Below are positions 19,113 through 30,383 of a stretch of 64,000 nucleotides of DNA, one piece after another (within the stretch, counting starts at the first letter, position 1; every line of letters starts with the position of its first letter). The position numbers and the translations under genes are program-made. The notes under the pieces were generated by a model. That model worked only from the letters and a program-made list of their open reading frames with translations. It searched no databases and was not told where the DNA came from. The stretch lies in assembly GCF_001457635.1 (NCBI RefSeq), contig NZ_LN831051.1, positions 868,001-932,000 on the forward strand. Reading direction: 5' to 3'. This DNA is from Streptococcus pneumoniae. GTDB taxonomy: Bacteria > Bacillota > Bacilli > Lactobacillales > Streptococcaceae.

Positions 19113-20150
19113 ATGAAATCAGCAGTATATACAAAGGCAGGTCAGGTTGGACTTGCTAGCATTGAACGTCCGCAAATAATAGAAGCGGATGATGTGATTA
19201 TTCGTGTGGTTCGTTCGTGCGTTTGTGGTTCAGATTTATGGAGGTACCGTAATCCAGAAACGAAAGCTGGACACAAAAATAGTGGACACGAAGCGATTGG
19301 GATTGTTGAAGAAGCTGGGGAAGCCATTACGACGGTGAAACCAGGTGATTTTGTGATTGTCCCTTTTACACATGGATGTGGTGAGTGTGATGCCTGTCTT
19401 GCTGGATTTGACGGTTCTTGCGACAATCATATTGGCAATAATTTGGGGGGTGATTTTCAGGCAGAATATATTCGCTTCCACTATGCAAACTGGGCGCTGG
19501 TTAAAATCCCTGGTCAACCTTCTGACTATACAGAAGGGATGCTCAAGTCCCTTTTGACTCTTGCAGATGTCATGCCGACAGGCTATCATGCGGCGCGTGT
19601 TGCAAATGTTCAAAAAGGGGACAAGGTTGTTGTTATCGGTGATGGGGCTGTTGGTCAATGTGCTGTCATCGCGGCTAAGATGCGTGGAGCATCACAAATT
19701 ATCCTTATGAGCCGTCATGAAGACCGTCAAAAGATGGCTATGGAGTCAGGTGCGACAGCTGTTGTTGCAGAACGTGGTCAAGAAGGAATTACCAAGGTGC
19801 GTGAAATCCTCGGTGGAGGAGCAGATGCAGCACTTGAATGTGTTGGTACGGAGGCTGCTATAGAACAGGCGCTAGGTGTTCTTCATAATGGAGGGCGTAT
19901 GGGCTTTGTAGGAGTCCCACACTATAATAATCGTGCTCTTGGTTCGACATTTATGCAAAATATCTCTGTAGCAGGTGGGGCAGCTTCTGCTACAACATAC
20001 GATAAGCAATTTTTACTAAAAGCCGTCCTTGATGGTGATATCAATCCAGGTCGCGTCTTTACTTCAAGTTATAAACTGGAAGATATCGACCAAGCCTACA
20101 AAGATATGGATGAACGTAAGACCATTAAGTCTATGATTGTAATCGAATAA
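19113..20150 (+). CDS. adhC: Zinc-dependent alcohol dehydrogenase AdhC
   Basis: A 345-residue medium-chain dehydrogenase. Catalytic zinc ligands are in VCGSDLWR (Cys37 region) and GHEAIG. The structural zinc lobe has the cysteines of CGECDACLAGFDGSCD (residues about 88-105), and the NAD(P) loop is GDGAVGQCAVIAAK. Coupling to nmlR suggests detoxification of formaldehyde-, S-nitrosoglutathione- or carbonyl-type stress. A strong terminator follows directly. Confidence 0.92.
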   Translation: MKSAVYTKAGQVGLASIERPQIIEADDVIIRVVRSCVCGSDLWRYRNPETKAGHKNSGHEAIGIVEEAGEAITTVKPGDFVIVPFTHGCGECDACLAGFDGSCDNHIGNNLGGDFQAEYIRFHYANWALVKIPGQPSDYTEGMLKSLLTLADVMPTGYHAARVANVQKGDKVVVIGDGAVGQCAVIAAKMRGASQIILMSRHEDRQKMAMESGATAVVAERGQEGITKVREILGGGADAALECVGTEAAIEQALGVLHNGGRMGFVGVPHYNNRALGSTFMQNISVAGGAASATTYDKQFLLKAVLDGDINPGRVFTSSYKLEDIDQAYKDMDERKTIKSMIVIE

Positions 20151-20188
20151 AAAACGAATAGGAGTTCTAAAACTCCTATTCGTTTTTT
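20149..20188. terminator. Bidirectional terminator between adhC and galR
   Basis: AAAAAACGAATAGGAGTT and AACTCCTATTCGTTTTTT flank a CTAA loop, giving an 18 bp perfect stem that serves both convergent genes. Confidence 0.95.
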
Positions 20189-20196
20189 ATGTTATC

Positions 20197-21222
<1,026 letters not shown>

Positions 21223-21257
21223 TTAGTATATCATATTTTTCTTCTTTTTACTGATAG

Positions 21258-21277
21258 TTTACTAAAATTTTAGTAAA
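21258..21277. promoter_or_regulatory. GalR operator (perfect 20 bp palindrome)
   Basis: TTTACTAAAATTTTAGTAAA is identical to its reverse complement. It lies 5 bp upstream of the galK -35 box and between the divergent galR and galK genes. Confidence 0.8.
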
Positions 21278-21282
21278 AAGGA

Positions 21283-21329
21283 TTGACCTTGGGAAATTCC
21301 TTGGATACAATAGAAAGAAAACGATTACA
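21283..21329 (+). promoter_or_regulatory. galK promoter with candidate CcpA cre site
   Basis: TTGACC (21283-21288), 17 bp, TACAAT (21306-21311). AGAAAACGATTACA at 21316-21329 matches the cre consensus TGNAANCGNTNNCA except for its first base. It overlaps the expected transcription start, where CcpA binding would repress. Confidence 0.7.
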
Positions 21330-21368
21330 CGTTAAGATGGCTTAACGGACAGTCAAAGGAGAATTCAT

Positions 21369-22547
21369 ATGGCACAACATCTTACTACTGAAGTCCTTCG
21401 CAAAGACTTTCTTGCTGTTTTTGGTCAAGAAGCAGACCAAACCTTCTTTTCACCAGGCCGCATTAATTTGATTGGTGAACACACAGACTACAACGGTGGG
21501 CACGTTTTTCCTGCTGCTATTTCCTTGGGAACTTACGGTGCAGCTCGTAAGCGTGACGACCAAGTCTTGCGTTTCTACTCAGCTAACTTTGAGGACAAGG
21601 GCATTATCGAAGTGCCTCTCGCTGACCTCAAGTTTGAAAAAGAGCACAACTGGACCAATTATCCAAAAGGTGTCCTTCATTTCTTGCAAGAAGCTGGGCA
21701 CGTGATTGACAAAGGTTTTGATTTTTATGTTTATGGGAATATCCCAAATGGTGCTGGTTTGTCTTCTTCAGCATCCTTGGAGCTCTTGACAGGAGTCGTG
21801 GCAGAGCATCTCTTTGATTTAAAACTAGAGCGTCTCGATTTGGTTAAAATCGGAAAACAAACAGAAAATAACTTTATCGGAGTAAATTCTGGCATTATGG
21901 ACCAATTTGCTATTGGTATGGGGGCTGACCAACGTGCTATTTACTTAGATACCAATACTTTAGAATACGACTTGGTGCCACTTGATTTGAAGGACAATGT
22001 CGTTGTTATCATGAACACCAACAAACGCCGTGAATTGGCGGACTCTAAATACAATGAACGTCGTGCTGAGTGTGAAAAAGCAGTGGAAGAATTGCAAGTT
22101 GCCTTGGATATTCAGACCCTGGGTGAATTGGACGAGTGGGCCGTTGACCAATATAGCTATCTGATTAAAGATGAAAATCGTTTGAAACGTGCTCGCCATG
22201 CTGTGCTTGAAAACCAACGTACCCTTAAAGCTCAAGCAGCCCTTCAAGCAGGTGATTTGGAAACATTTGGTCGTTTGATGAATGCGTCACACGTTTCTCT
22301 GGAGCGTGATTATGAAGTAACTGGTTTGGAATTGGATACTCTTGTTCACACAGCTTGGGCACAAGAAGGAGTTCTCGGTGCTCGTATGACAGGGGCTGGT
22401 TTTGGTGGCTGTGCCATTGCCTTGGTTCAAAAAGATACTGTTGAGGCCTTTAAGGAAGCTGTAGGCAAACACTACGAGGAAGTAGTTGGATACGCTCCAA
22501 GCTTCTATATCGCTGAAGTTGCAGGTGGCACTCGCGTCCTTGACTAG
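21369..22547 (+). CDS. galK: Galactokinase GalK
   Basis: A 392-residue GHMP kinase that phosphorylates D-galactose at C1. Motifs in order: the galactose signature [16 protein letters not shown] (near 28), the ATP loop [12 protein letters not shown] (near 128) and the C-terminal [11 protein letters not shown] (near 337). It is preceded by AAAGGAG and followed by galT after 18 bp. It feeds Gal-1-P to GalT; a functional epimerase must come from outside this window, because both galE copies here are broken. Confidence 0.96.
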   Translation: MAQHLTTEVLRKDFLAVFGQEADQTFFSPGRINLIGEHTDYNGGHVFPAAISLGTYGAARKRDDQVLRFYSANFEDKGIIEVPLADLKFEKEHNWTNYPKGVLHFLQEAGHVIDKGFDFYVYGNIPNGAGLSSSASLELLTGVVAEHLFDLKLERLDLVKIGKQTENNFIGVNSGIMDQFAIGMGADQRAIYLDTNTLEYDLVPLDLKDNVVVIMNTNKRRELADSKYNERRAECEKAVEELQVALDIQTLGELDEWAVDQYSYLIKDENRLKRARHAVLENQRTLKAQAALQAGDLETFGRLMNASHVSLERDYEVTGLELDTLVHTAWAQEGVLGARMTGAGFGGCAIALVQKDTVEAFKEAVGKHYEEVVGYAPSFYIAEVAGGTRVLD

Positions 22548-22565
22548 TCAAAAGGAGGCTCTATA

Positions 22566-24047
22566 GTGACCTTAGTAGATAAATTTGTAACACATGTCAT
22601 TTCTGAAAGTTCATTTGAGGAAATGGATCGAATCTACCTGACCAATCGTGTTTTGGCACGAGTGGGAGAAGGTGTTTTGGAAGTTGAGACCAATCTGGAT
22701 AAATTGATTGACCTCAAGGACCAGCTAGTTGAGGAAGCCGTTCGATTAGAGACGATTGAGGATAGTCAGACTGCGCGTGAAATCCTTGGTACTGAATTGA
22801 TGGACTTGGTGACTCCTTGTCCGAGTCAGGTCAATCGTGACTTCTGGGAAGCCTATGCCTACTCTCCTGAGCAAGCGATAGAGGATTTTTATCAACTCAG
22901 TCAGAAAAATGACTACATCAAACTCAAGGCCATTGCTAAAAATATCGCTTATCGTGTTCCATCTGATTATGGAGAACTTGAAATTACCATCAATCTCTCT
23001 AAGCCTGAAAAGGATCCGAAAGAGATTGCGGCAGCCAAGTTGGTGCAAGCTAGTAATTATCCTCAGTGTCAACTTTGTTTAGAGAATGAGGGTTACCATG
23101 GTCGGGTCAACCACCCAGCTCGCAGCAACCACCGGATTATCCGTTTTGAAATGGTTGGTCAGGAATGGGGTTTCCAGTATTCGCCCTATGCTTACTTTAA
23201 TGAGCATTGTATCTTTTTAGATGGCCAGCATCGTCCCATGGCCATTAGTCGTCAGAGTTTTGAACGTCTGTTGGCTATCGTAGAGCAGTTTCCAGGATAT
23301 TTTGCTGGATCTAATGCCGACCTGCCGATTGTGGGGGGCTCTATTCTAACTCATGATCATTATCAGGGAGGCCGTCACGTATTTCCTATGGAATTGGCTC
23401 CCTTGCAAAAGACCTTCCGATTTGCTGGTTTTGAGCAGGTCAAGGCTGGAATTATCAAGTGGCCAATGTCTGTCCTACGCTTGACTTCGGATTCCAAAGA
23501 GGATTTGATTAACTTAGCTTATAAGATTTTCCAGGAATGGCGTCAGTATTCAGATTCTAGTGTGCAGATTTTAGCAGAGACAGACGGGACACCGCATCAC
23601 ACCATCACACCAATAGCGCGTAAGCGTGATGGACAGTTTGAGTTGGACTTGGTCTTGCGAGACAATCAGACTTCAGCAGAGCATCCTGATGGCATCTATC
23701 ATCCCCACAAGGATGTCCAACATATCAAGAAGGAAAATATCGGCTTGATTGAGGTCATGGGCTTGGCAATCTTGCCACCACGTCTGAAAGAAGAAGTAGA
23801 GCAAGTCGCTAGCTATCTTGTAGGAGAAGCTGTTACAGTTGCCGATTATCATCAGGAGTGGGCAGACCAACTCAAATCCCAACATCCAGACCTAACGGAT
23901 AAAGAAAAAGCCCTTGCAATCGTCAAGGACTCTGTGGGTGCTATCTTTGCGCGTGTACTTGAGGATGCAGGAGTCTACAAGCAGACAGAACAAGGGCAGA
24001 CAGCCTTTATGCGCTTTGTGGAACATGTCGGAATTTTACTAGACTAG
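22566..24047 (+). CDS. galT: UDP-glucose--hexose-1-phosphate uridylyltransferase GalT (type II)
   Basis: A 493-residue GalT of the long Gram-positive class (family 2), which exchanges UMP between UDP-glucose and Gal-1-P. The GTG start at 22566 follows AAAGGAGG with 7 bases of spacing. Recognisable regions are [38 protein letters not shown] and [10 protein letters not shown], which contains the His-rich nucleotidyl-transfer site, and [13 protein letters not shown]. It forms an operon with galK. Confidence 0.94.
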   Translation: MTLVDKFVTHVISESSFEEMDRIYLTNRVLARVGEGVLEVETNLDKLIDLKDQLVEEAVRLETIEDSQTAREILGTELMDLVTPCPSQVNRDFWEAYAYSPEQAIEDFYQLSQKNDYIKLKAIAKNIAYRVPSDYGELEITINLSKPEKDPKEIAAAKLVQASNYPQCQLCLENEGYHGRVNHPARSNHRIIRFEMVGQEWGFQYSPYAYFNEHCIFLDGQHRPMAISRQSFERLLAIVEQFPGYFAGSNADLPIVGGSILTHDHYQGGRHVFPMELAPLQKTFRFAGFEQVKAGIIKWPMSVLRLTSDSKEDLINLAYKIFQEWRQYSDSSVQILAETDGTPHHTITPIARKRDGQFELDLVLRDNQTSAEHPDGIYHPHKDVQHIKKENIGLIEVMGLAILPPRLKEEVEQVASYLVGEAVTVADYHQEWADQLKSQHPDLTDKEKALAIVKDSVGAIFARVLEDAGVYKQTEQGQTAFMRFVEHVGILLD

Positions 24048-24116
24048 GAGCTTTCTCCTTGCACAGTCCTATAAAAAGTAGTATCATAGTGTCATTTGAA
24101 ATATCAGGAGGAAACG

Positions 24117-24521
24117 ATGAAAGACTTTCATTTTGACGCTATATCTGCCTTTGAAAATTACGAAATTGAAAAAATGAGAGATGGTCACGTTGTGGTGACG
24201 ACCAAAGTAGTGAACTCGTCGCTCAACTACTATGGCAATGCCCATGGTGGCTATCTATTCACACTATGTGACCAAATCAGTGGTTTGGTGGTTATCTCGC
24301 TGGGACTTGATGGGGTGACACTCCAATCCTCTATCAACTACCTTAAGGCAGGAAAACTCGACGATGTATTGACCATTAAAGGAGAATGTGTCCATCAAGG
24401 TCGTACAACCTGTGTGATGGATGTGGATATCACCAATCAAGAGGGCAGAAATGTCTGCAAAGCAACCTTTACTATGTTTGTCACAGGCCAAAGGTCTGAG
24501 GAAAGACGGGTAAGGATATAA
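24117..24521 (+). CDS. PaaI-type hotdog-fold thioesterase
   Basis: A 134-residue single hotdog domain with the active-site helix region NYYGNAHGGYLFTLCDQISGLVV (the Asn/Asp type of PaaI, 4HBT family) and the strand KATFTMFVTG. The start at 24117 has AGGAGG 5 bases upstream; the in-frame codon at 24096 has no such signal. The final residues RSEERRVRI look unlike a conserved hotdog end. The gene abuts the DpnII cassette, so its tail may have been altered when the cassette was exchanged. Substrate (an acyl-CoA) unknown. Confidence 0.82.
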   Translation: MKDFHFDAISAFENYEIEKMRDGHVVVTTKVVNSSLNYYGNAHGGYLFTLCDQISGLVVISLGLDGVTLQSSINYLKAGKLDDVLTIKGECVHQGRTTCVMDVDITNQEGRNVCKATFTMFVTGQRSEERRVRI

Positions 24522-24535
24522 AGAGTAATTTAATA

Positions 24536-24583
24536 GAGTGAGGTGAATTTTGGAATTTATAAGATTTGCCTTACTCATTTTTT
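24536..24583 (+). terminator. Terminator between thioesterase gene and DpnII cassette
   Basis: GAGTGAGG pairs with CCTTACTC (one G-T pair) around an AT-rich loop and is followed by ATTTTTTTA. It isolates dpnM, which has its own promoter. Confidence 0.6.
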
Positions 24584-24632
24584 TATATTGATATGATTTA
24601 ATTCTAAAATAGAAAATTTAGTAATGTGGTAG

Positions 24633-25532
<900 letters not shown>

Positions 25533-25557
25533 CGAATATAAGTATGGAGGTGTTCTT

Positions 25558-26328
25558 ATGACAAAACCATACTACAATAAAAATAAGATGATTCTTGTTC
25601 ATTCAGATACGTTCAAGTTCTTATCAAAAATGAAACCAGAAAGTATGGATATGATTTTTGCTGATCCACCTTATTTTTTAAGTAATGGTGGAATATCTAA
25701 TTCTGGGGGACAAGTTGTTTCTGTTGATAAAGGAGATTGGGATAAAATTTCTTCATTCGAAGAAAAACATGAGTTTAATCGTAAATGGATTCGCCTAGCA
25801 AAAGAAGTTCTGAAGCCTAATGGGACGGTATGGATTTCAGGTAGTTTGCACAACATATACTCAGTTGGAATGGCATTAGAACAAGAAGGTTTTAAAATTC
25901 TGAATAATATTACTTGGCAGAAAACAAACCCTGCCCCCAATTTATCTTGTCGTTATTTTACCCATTCTACTGAAACCATTTTATGGGCCAGAAAAAATGA
26001 TAAAAAAGCTCGTCATTACTACAATTATGATTTAATGAAAGAATTGAATGATGGAAAACAAATGAAAGATGTCTGGACGGGTTCTTTAACAAAGAAAGTT
26101 GAAAAATGGGCTGGGAAACATCCAACTCAAAAACCAGAGTATTTGTTAGAACGCATTATTTTAGCCTCTACTAAAGAGGGTGACTATATTCTAGACCCAT
26201 TTGTTGGTAGTGGCACTACGGGTGTTGTTGCGAAGCGGTTAGATAGAAGATTTATAGGTATCGATGCTGAAAAAGAATATTTAAAAATTGCAAGGAAGAG
26301 GTTGGAGGCAGAAAATGAAACAAACTAG
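25558..26328 (+). CDS. dpnA: DpnA, second (single-strand-active) GATC methyltransferase
   Basis: An N6-adenine methyltransferase of the beta class: the catalytic motif ADPPYFLSNGG precedes the AdoMet motif DPFVGSGTTGVV. DpnA methylates GATC in single-stranded DNA and so protects incoming transforming DNA from R.DpnII. The ATG at 25558 has TGGAGGT 6 bases upstream (256 residues). An ATG at 25522 (268 residues) is in frame and overlaps the dpnM end but has no ribosome binding site. Overlaps dpnB by 14 bp. Confidence 0.94.
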   Translation: MTKPYYNKNKMILVHSDTFKFLSKMKPESMDMIFADPPYFLSNGGISNSGGQVVSVDKGDWDKISSFEEKHEFNRKWIRLAKEVLKPNGTVWISGSLHNIYSVGMALEQEGFKILNNITWQKTNPAPNLSCRYFTHSTETILWARKNDKKARHYYNYDLMKELNDGKQMKDVWTGSLTKKVEKWAGKHPTQKPEYLLERIILASTKEGDYILDPFVGSGTTGVVAKRLDRRFIGIDAEKEYLKIARKRLEAENETN

Positions 26329-27181
26329 AAATTTTGATGAGTGGTTGTCAACGATGACCGACACAGTAGCTGACTGGACTTATTATACAGATTTTCCCAA
26401 GGTTTATAAAAATGTATCTAGTATAAAAGTTGCTCTAAATATTATGAATAGTCTTATTGGTAGTAAAAATATACAAGAGGATTTTTTAGACTTATATCAA
26501 AATTATCCAGAAATTTTGAAAGTTGTGCCTCTACTTATTGCTAAACGTTTGAGAGATACGATTATTGTTAAGGATCCGATAAAAGATTTCTATTTTGATT
26601 TTAGTAAACGAAACTATAGTATTGAAGAATATACTATGTTTTTGGAAAAATCAGGTATATTTGATTTATTGCAAAATCATTTAGTATCAAATTTAGTTGA
26701 CTACGTTACAGGTGTTGAGGTTGGTATGGATACTAATGGGCGCAAAAATCGGACTGGAGATGCGATGGAAAATATTGTTCAAAGTTATCTTGAAGCTGAA
26801 GGGTATATTTTAGGAGAGAATTTATTTAAAGAGATTGAACAAAATGAAATAGAGGAAATTTTTTCTGTCGATTTATCTGCTATTACGAATGATGGGAATA
26901 CTGTGAAACGTTTTGATTTTGTCATAAAAAATGAACAAGTGCTTTATCTGATTGAGGTTAATTTTTATTCAGGAAGTGGTTCAAAATTAAATGAGACGGC
27001 TAGATCTTACAAAATGATTGCTGAAGAAATTAAAGCTATTCCTAATGTTGAGTTTATGTGGATTACTGATGGACAAGGTTGGTATAAGGCTAAGAATAAT
27101 TTACGAGAAACATTTGATATTTTACCATTCTTATATAATATTAACGATTTGGAACATAATATTTTAAAGAATTTGAAATAG
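26315..27181 (+). CDS. dpnB: Type II restriction endonuclease R.DpnII
   Basis: A 288-residue enzyme that cleaves unmethylated GATC. The start MKQTRNFDEWLSTMTDTVADW at 26315 has GGAGG 6 bases upstream; an earlier in-frame start at 26288 is inside dpnA without a signal. The likely PD-(D/E)XK-like core is FDFVIKNEQVLYLIEVNFYSGSGSKLNETARSY (near 195-225), with ENIVQSYLEAEGY before it. Length equals the known R.DpnII. It closes the three-gene cassette and is followed by a terminator. Confidence 0.95.
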   Translation: MKQTRNFDEWLSTMTDTVADWTYYTDFPKVYKNVSSIKVALNIMNSLIGSKNIQEDFLDLYQNYPEILKVVPLLIAKRLRDTIIVKDPIKDFYFDFSKRNYSIEEYTMFLEKSGIFDLLQNHLVSNLVDYVTGVEVGMDTNGRKNRTGDAMENIVQSYLEAEGYILGENLFKEIEQNEIEEIFSVDLSAITNDGNTVKRFDFVIKNEQVLYLIEVNFYSGSGSKLNETARSYKMIAEEIKAIPNVEFMWITDGQGWYKAKNNLRETFDILPFLYNINDLEHNILKNLK

Positions 27182-27241
27182 GTCCAATTCAATTAGATGG
27201 GAATTGGGATTGATTGTATTTATAATCAATTTGTGATAAAC

Positions 27242-27267
27242 AAAAAAGAGGCTCGCACCTCTTTTTC
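27242..27267. terminator. Terminator between dpnB and pbuX
   Basis: AAAAAGAGG pairs with CCTCTTTTT around CTCGCA. Both sides carry A/T runs, so it can serve the convergent dpnB and pbuX transcripts. Confidence 0.9.
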
Positions 27268-28530
27268 TTATTTCTTTTTATGATTTAATACGGCATTGAG
27301 GACAATGGCGAGTAGGCTGGCTACGACGATTCCGTTTGAGAAGAACATTTGGAAGGCTGTCGGCATGCTGACAAAGAGATTACTGTTGTTGAGACCGACA
27401 CCTGCAGCGATTGAAACAGCTGCGATAAGGAAGTTGTGTTCATTGTTAGCAAAGTCAACTCGGGCTAGGATTTGCATCCCTTGAATAGATACAAAACCAA
27501 ACATCACCAGCATGGCACCGCCGAGGACGGAGCTTGGAATGATTTGGGCAAGGGCACCAAACTTAGGAAGCAGTCCAAGGAGAACCAGGAAACCAGCTGC
27601 GTAGTAGATTGGCAGGCGTTTTTTGATGCCTGACAATTTAACCAAACCAACGTTTTGTGAAAATCCGGTGTAAGGGAAGGTGTTAAAGATTCCTCCGAGA
27701 AGTACGGCCAAACCTTCTGCGCGGTAACCGTTGCGAAGGCGCGTGCTGTCGATTGGATCTTTTGTGATATCAGACAAGGCTAGATAAACACCAGTTGACT
27801 CAACCATAGACACCGTTGCGATGATACACATCATGACAATAGATGAGATTTCAAAGGTTGGCATCCCAAAGTAGAGTGGAGTTGGGACATGGACAAGTGG
27901 AGCTACCGCAACAGGAGAGAAGTCCACCAAGCCCATAGTAGCAGCAATGGCAGTTCCAACAACCAGACCAATCAAAATAGAGATAGACTTGATAAATCCT
28001 TTGGTAAAGATGTTGATCAAGAGGATAATCAGAACAGTAATAGCTGAAAGCAAGAGACTTTGACCAGTTGGCTCTGGAACGTTATTTCCCATATTTCCAA
28101 TAGCGACAGGGATCAAGGTTAAACCAATCGTGGTAATAACAGATCCTGTTACGATAGAGGGGAAGAGATTGGCCACTTTTGAGAAGATGCCTGAAACAAG
28201 AACCACGTAAATCCCAGATGCGATAAGGGCACCAAACATAGCGCCACTACCATGGCTTTGCCCAATCATAATCAAGGGAGCGACCGACTGGAATGCAACT
28301 CCAAGAACGACTGGGAGTCCAATCCCAAAGTATTTGTTGAGTTGGAGTTGGAGGAAGGTTGCCACCCCACACATGAAGATATCTGTAGAAATCAGGTAGG
28401 TCAACTGCTCAGCTGAATAGCCAAGGGCTGTCGCAATCATGATGGGAACCAGGATAGATCCTGAGTACATGGCTAGTAAGTGCTGCAAGCCAAGAACGGC
28501 TGCTTGCGAGTGTTTTTCTTGAGTTTGCAT
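27268..28530 (-). CDS. pbuX: Xanthine permease PbuX (NCS2 family)
   Basis: A 420-residue nucleobase:cation symporter with about 14 membrane segments. NCS2 features are LGLQHLLAMYSGSILVPIMIA near the N-terminus, QSVAPLIMIG, TVSMVESTGVYLAL and NTFPYTGFSQNVGLV. It should import xanthine for salvage by the product of xpt, whose stop it overlaps by one base. The pair is controlled by an upstream purine riboswitch. Confidence 0.94.
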   Translation of the reverse strand: MQTQEKHSQAAVLGLQHLLAMYSGSILVPIMIATALGYSAEQLTYLISTDIFMCGVATFLQLQLNKYFGIGLPVVLGVAFQSVAPLIMIGQSHGSGAMFGALIASGIYVVLVSGIFSKVANLFPSIVTGSVITTIGLTLIPVAIGNMGNNVPEPTGQSLLLSAITVLIILLINIFTKGFIKSISILIGLVVGTAIAATMGLVDFSPVAVAPLVHVPTPLYFGMPTFEISSIVMMCIIATVSMVESTGVYLALSDITKDPIDSTRLRNGYRAEGLAVLLGGIFNTFPYTGFSQNVGLVKLSGIKKRLPIYYAAGFLVLLGLLPKFGALAQIIPSSVLGGAMLVMFGFVSIQGMQILARVDFANNEHNFLIAAVSIAAGVGLNNSNLFVSMPTAFQMFFSNGIVVASLLAIVLNAVLNHKKK

Positions 28531-29111
28531 TAGAGATCTGCCTCCTTAAATACGACCTGACCATTTTCAAAACGATCCAAACGAGCAAGTGATAGGACAG
28601 GGTAGCCTGCTTTTTCAAGCAAATCACGGCCATCTTGGAAGGATTTCTCAATCACGATACCGATAGCTTGGACTGTGGCACCGGCCTGTTCGATGATTTG
28701 AATCAAGCCTTTAGCAGCTTGGCCATTAGCAAGGAAATCGTCGATAATCAAAACCTTGTCCTCTGGTGAGAGGAATTTTCCAGCGATAGAAACGGTGCTG
28801 GTCACCTGCTTGGTAAAGGAGTAGACTTGAGCAGTTAAGATGCCTTCGTTCATGGTGATGTTCTTAGCTTTTTTGGCGAAAATCATGGGAACGTTTAAGG
28901 CTTCAGCTGTAAAAACGGCTGGGGCAATACCCGACGCTTCAATGGTTACGACCTTGGTAATGCCGGCAGCAGCAAATTTTTCCGCAAAAACCTTACCAAT
29001 CTCTCGCATCAAGCTAAAGTCAACTTGGTGGGTTAAAAAGGAATCTACCTTGAGGATGTTATCACCCAAGATATGCCCATCCTTGAGGATGCGCTCTTCT
29101 AATAATTTCAT
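28530..29111 (-). CDS. xpt: Xanthine phosphoribosyltransferase Xpt
   Basis: A 193-residue type I phosphoribosyltransferase that converts xanthine (and guanine) plus PRPP to the nucleotide. The PRPP-binding motif is [17 protein letters not shown] (residues about 121-137). The family N-terminus [31 protein letters not shown] is intact. An AGGAGGTCTT ribosome binding site precedes the ATG. First gene of the xpt-pbuX operon. Confidence 0.96.
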   Translation of the reverse strand: MKLLEERILKDGHILGDNILKVDSFLTHQVDFSLMREIGKVFAEKFAAAGITKVVTIEASGIAPAVFTAEALNVPMIFAKKAKNITMNEGILTAQVYSFTKQVTSTVSIAGKFLSPEDKVLIIDDFLANGQAAKGLIQIIEQAGATVQAIGIVIEKSFQDGRDLLEKAGYPVLSLARLDRFENGQVVFKEADL

Positions 29112-29187
29112 AAGACCTCCTAAAGTCTAAAAGTTAATTTACTTGTTGTTTAAATGTTTCTATAGTGATCCCTTTTGCTAATGCTAT

Positions 29188-29439
29188 ATATTTGATAAAA
29201 CTATTACGAGCGAAGCGAGTCTTATCAAATATTTCCCGTTGTAGTGGTATCATAGACAATAATCTTGTTATTGTCTATGACGGGATTTTTGAGAGTAAAA
29301 TAGTTCGGGGAACTATTTTAGCCTAAGCCTAGAAATGAAAGAGCTAGGGGCTCAAAAATTAGGGATGAAATTCCCTGGATTCCTGAAATTATTCACAGGA
29401 TAATTTCACCTCCCGTCCGCACTAATTAAGGGAAATATT
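29188..29439. repeat. Highly structured insertion-like segment in the xpt leader
   Basis: A run of consecutive hairpins between the riboswitch terminator and xpt. An 11 bp perfect stem (ATATTTGATAA at 29188-29198 with its complement at 29222-29232) is followed by AATATTTCCC (29228-29237), which is exactly inverted at 29430-29439 as GGGAAATATT and encloses about 210 bp. Inside are the palindromes AGACAATA/TATTGTCT, AAAATAGTTC/GAACTATTTT, TTTTGAG/CTCAAAA and GAAATTAT/ATAATTTC. It looks like a small mobile repeat or a structured RNA. I cannot place it as BOX or RUP. Confidence 0.5.
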
Positions 29440-29448
29440 AAAAATATT

Positions 29449-29588
29449 CAAAAAAGACCTACTTAATCTCTAAGTAAGTCCCCCAAATAGGCATGGCAAA
29501 AACGGCCATATCTCACTGCTGACTTACTTATTGTTAGGTGTTCCGGCACCTTGTAGAAACGTCGTGCCAATTCACGACATAAACAAGT
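29449..29588 (-). promoter_or_regulatory. Purine (guanine/xanthine) riboswitch with terminator, upstream of xpt
   Basis: Read on the minus strand: a P1 strand near ACTTGTTT, P2 GTCGTG/CACGAC, the conserved J2/3 GTTTCTAC, P3 AGGTG/CACCT and a closing AACAATAAGTAAGT. An expression platform follows, with a terminator whose arms are GACTTACTTA and TTAAGTAGGTC followed by TTTTTT (29449-29480). Ligand binding should stop transcription of xpt-pbuX. Confidence 0.85.
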
Positions 29589-29630
29589 AAAACGATATTC
29601 AATTTTAAATAGGCTTGAGCCAATGTTTTT

Positions 29631-29659
29631 ATTTTACACTAAATAACTTTAGAAATCAA
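29631..29659 (-). promoter_or_regulatory. xpt-pbuX promoter
   Basis: On the minus strand TTGATT (29654-29659), a 17 bp spacer and TAAAAT (29631-29636), about 40 bp before the aptamer. Confidence 0.6.
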
Positions 29660-29740
29660 CTATTTTGTTAGTGTTTTGGTTTAAAAAACGAACAAACAGA
29701 AGAGAGGGTGAACAAAAACTCCATTGTAAGCTAACATTTA

Positions 29741-29889
29741 TACTAAATGAAAATCAAAGAGCAAACTAGGAAGCTATCCACAACCTCAAAACACTGTTTT
29801 GAGGTTGTGGATAGAATTGACAGAGTCAGTATTATATACCTACGGTAAGGCGACGTTGACGTGGCTTGAAGAGATTTTCGAAGAGTATT
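29741..29889 (-). repeat. BOX element
   Basis: Reads boxC first on the plus strand (AAATGAAAATCAAAGAGC), then a hairpin CTCAAAACACTGTTTTGAGG, then boxA in reverse (AGATTTTCGAAGAGTAT). It lies between the xpt promoter and a VOC pseudogene. Confidence 0.88.
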
Positions 29890-29989
29890 AGAAGATTTTT
29901 CCATCATAAAAGACATACTATCAAGTTTTTAGACACCTGACAATATGCCTTTTTCTAACTTTTAAAGACTTTTCCCAATTTTTATTATT

Positions 29990-30371
29990 CTACTCGCTAA
30001 ATCTTAAAAAATAGCCATCTGGATCCAAAACTGCAAATTTATGAGGATAGATATAGGGATCACTGACACGAAACTTTCTTTTGGTCAAGGGACGATAAAT
30101 AGGATAGTTTGCCTCCATCACTTTTTGATAGAGTTTTGGAACATCCTTTATGCCAAAGGAGAGATTGACTCCACGACCAAAGGGGTAGGTCAGTTCAGCT
30201 AGTTGATCCTTTGTTCCCTCCTCTAACATTAGTTGACACTCTTCAAGAGAAAGAGAAAGTTTTCTTCTGGACGTTGGTATTCAATCCTAAAACCCAGTAA
30301 ACCACAGTAGAAGGACCGGGACTGTTCGATATTCGATACAAGAAACTCGGGAATGACCGCATTGTAGTCCA
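29990..30371 (-). pseudogene. Glyoxalase/bleomycin-resistance (VOC) protein, frameshifted
   Basis: The ATG at 30371 opens MDYNAVIPEFLVSNIEQSRSFYCGLLGFRIEYQRPEENFLF, a classic VOC first half, but the frame ends within a few codons. The second half (LEECQLMLEEG, then YPFGRGVNLSFGIKDVPKLY, then HKFAVLDPDGYFLRF) continues in another frame. The shift lies in a CTTTCTCTTTCTCTT repeat around 30250, the sort of tract where one base is easily gained or lost. Reversible phase variation is possible but unproven. Confidence 0.85.
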
Positions 30372-30383
30372 TATAGAAAATCC

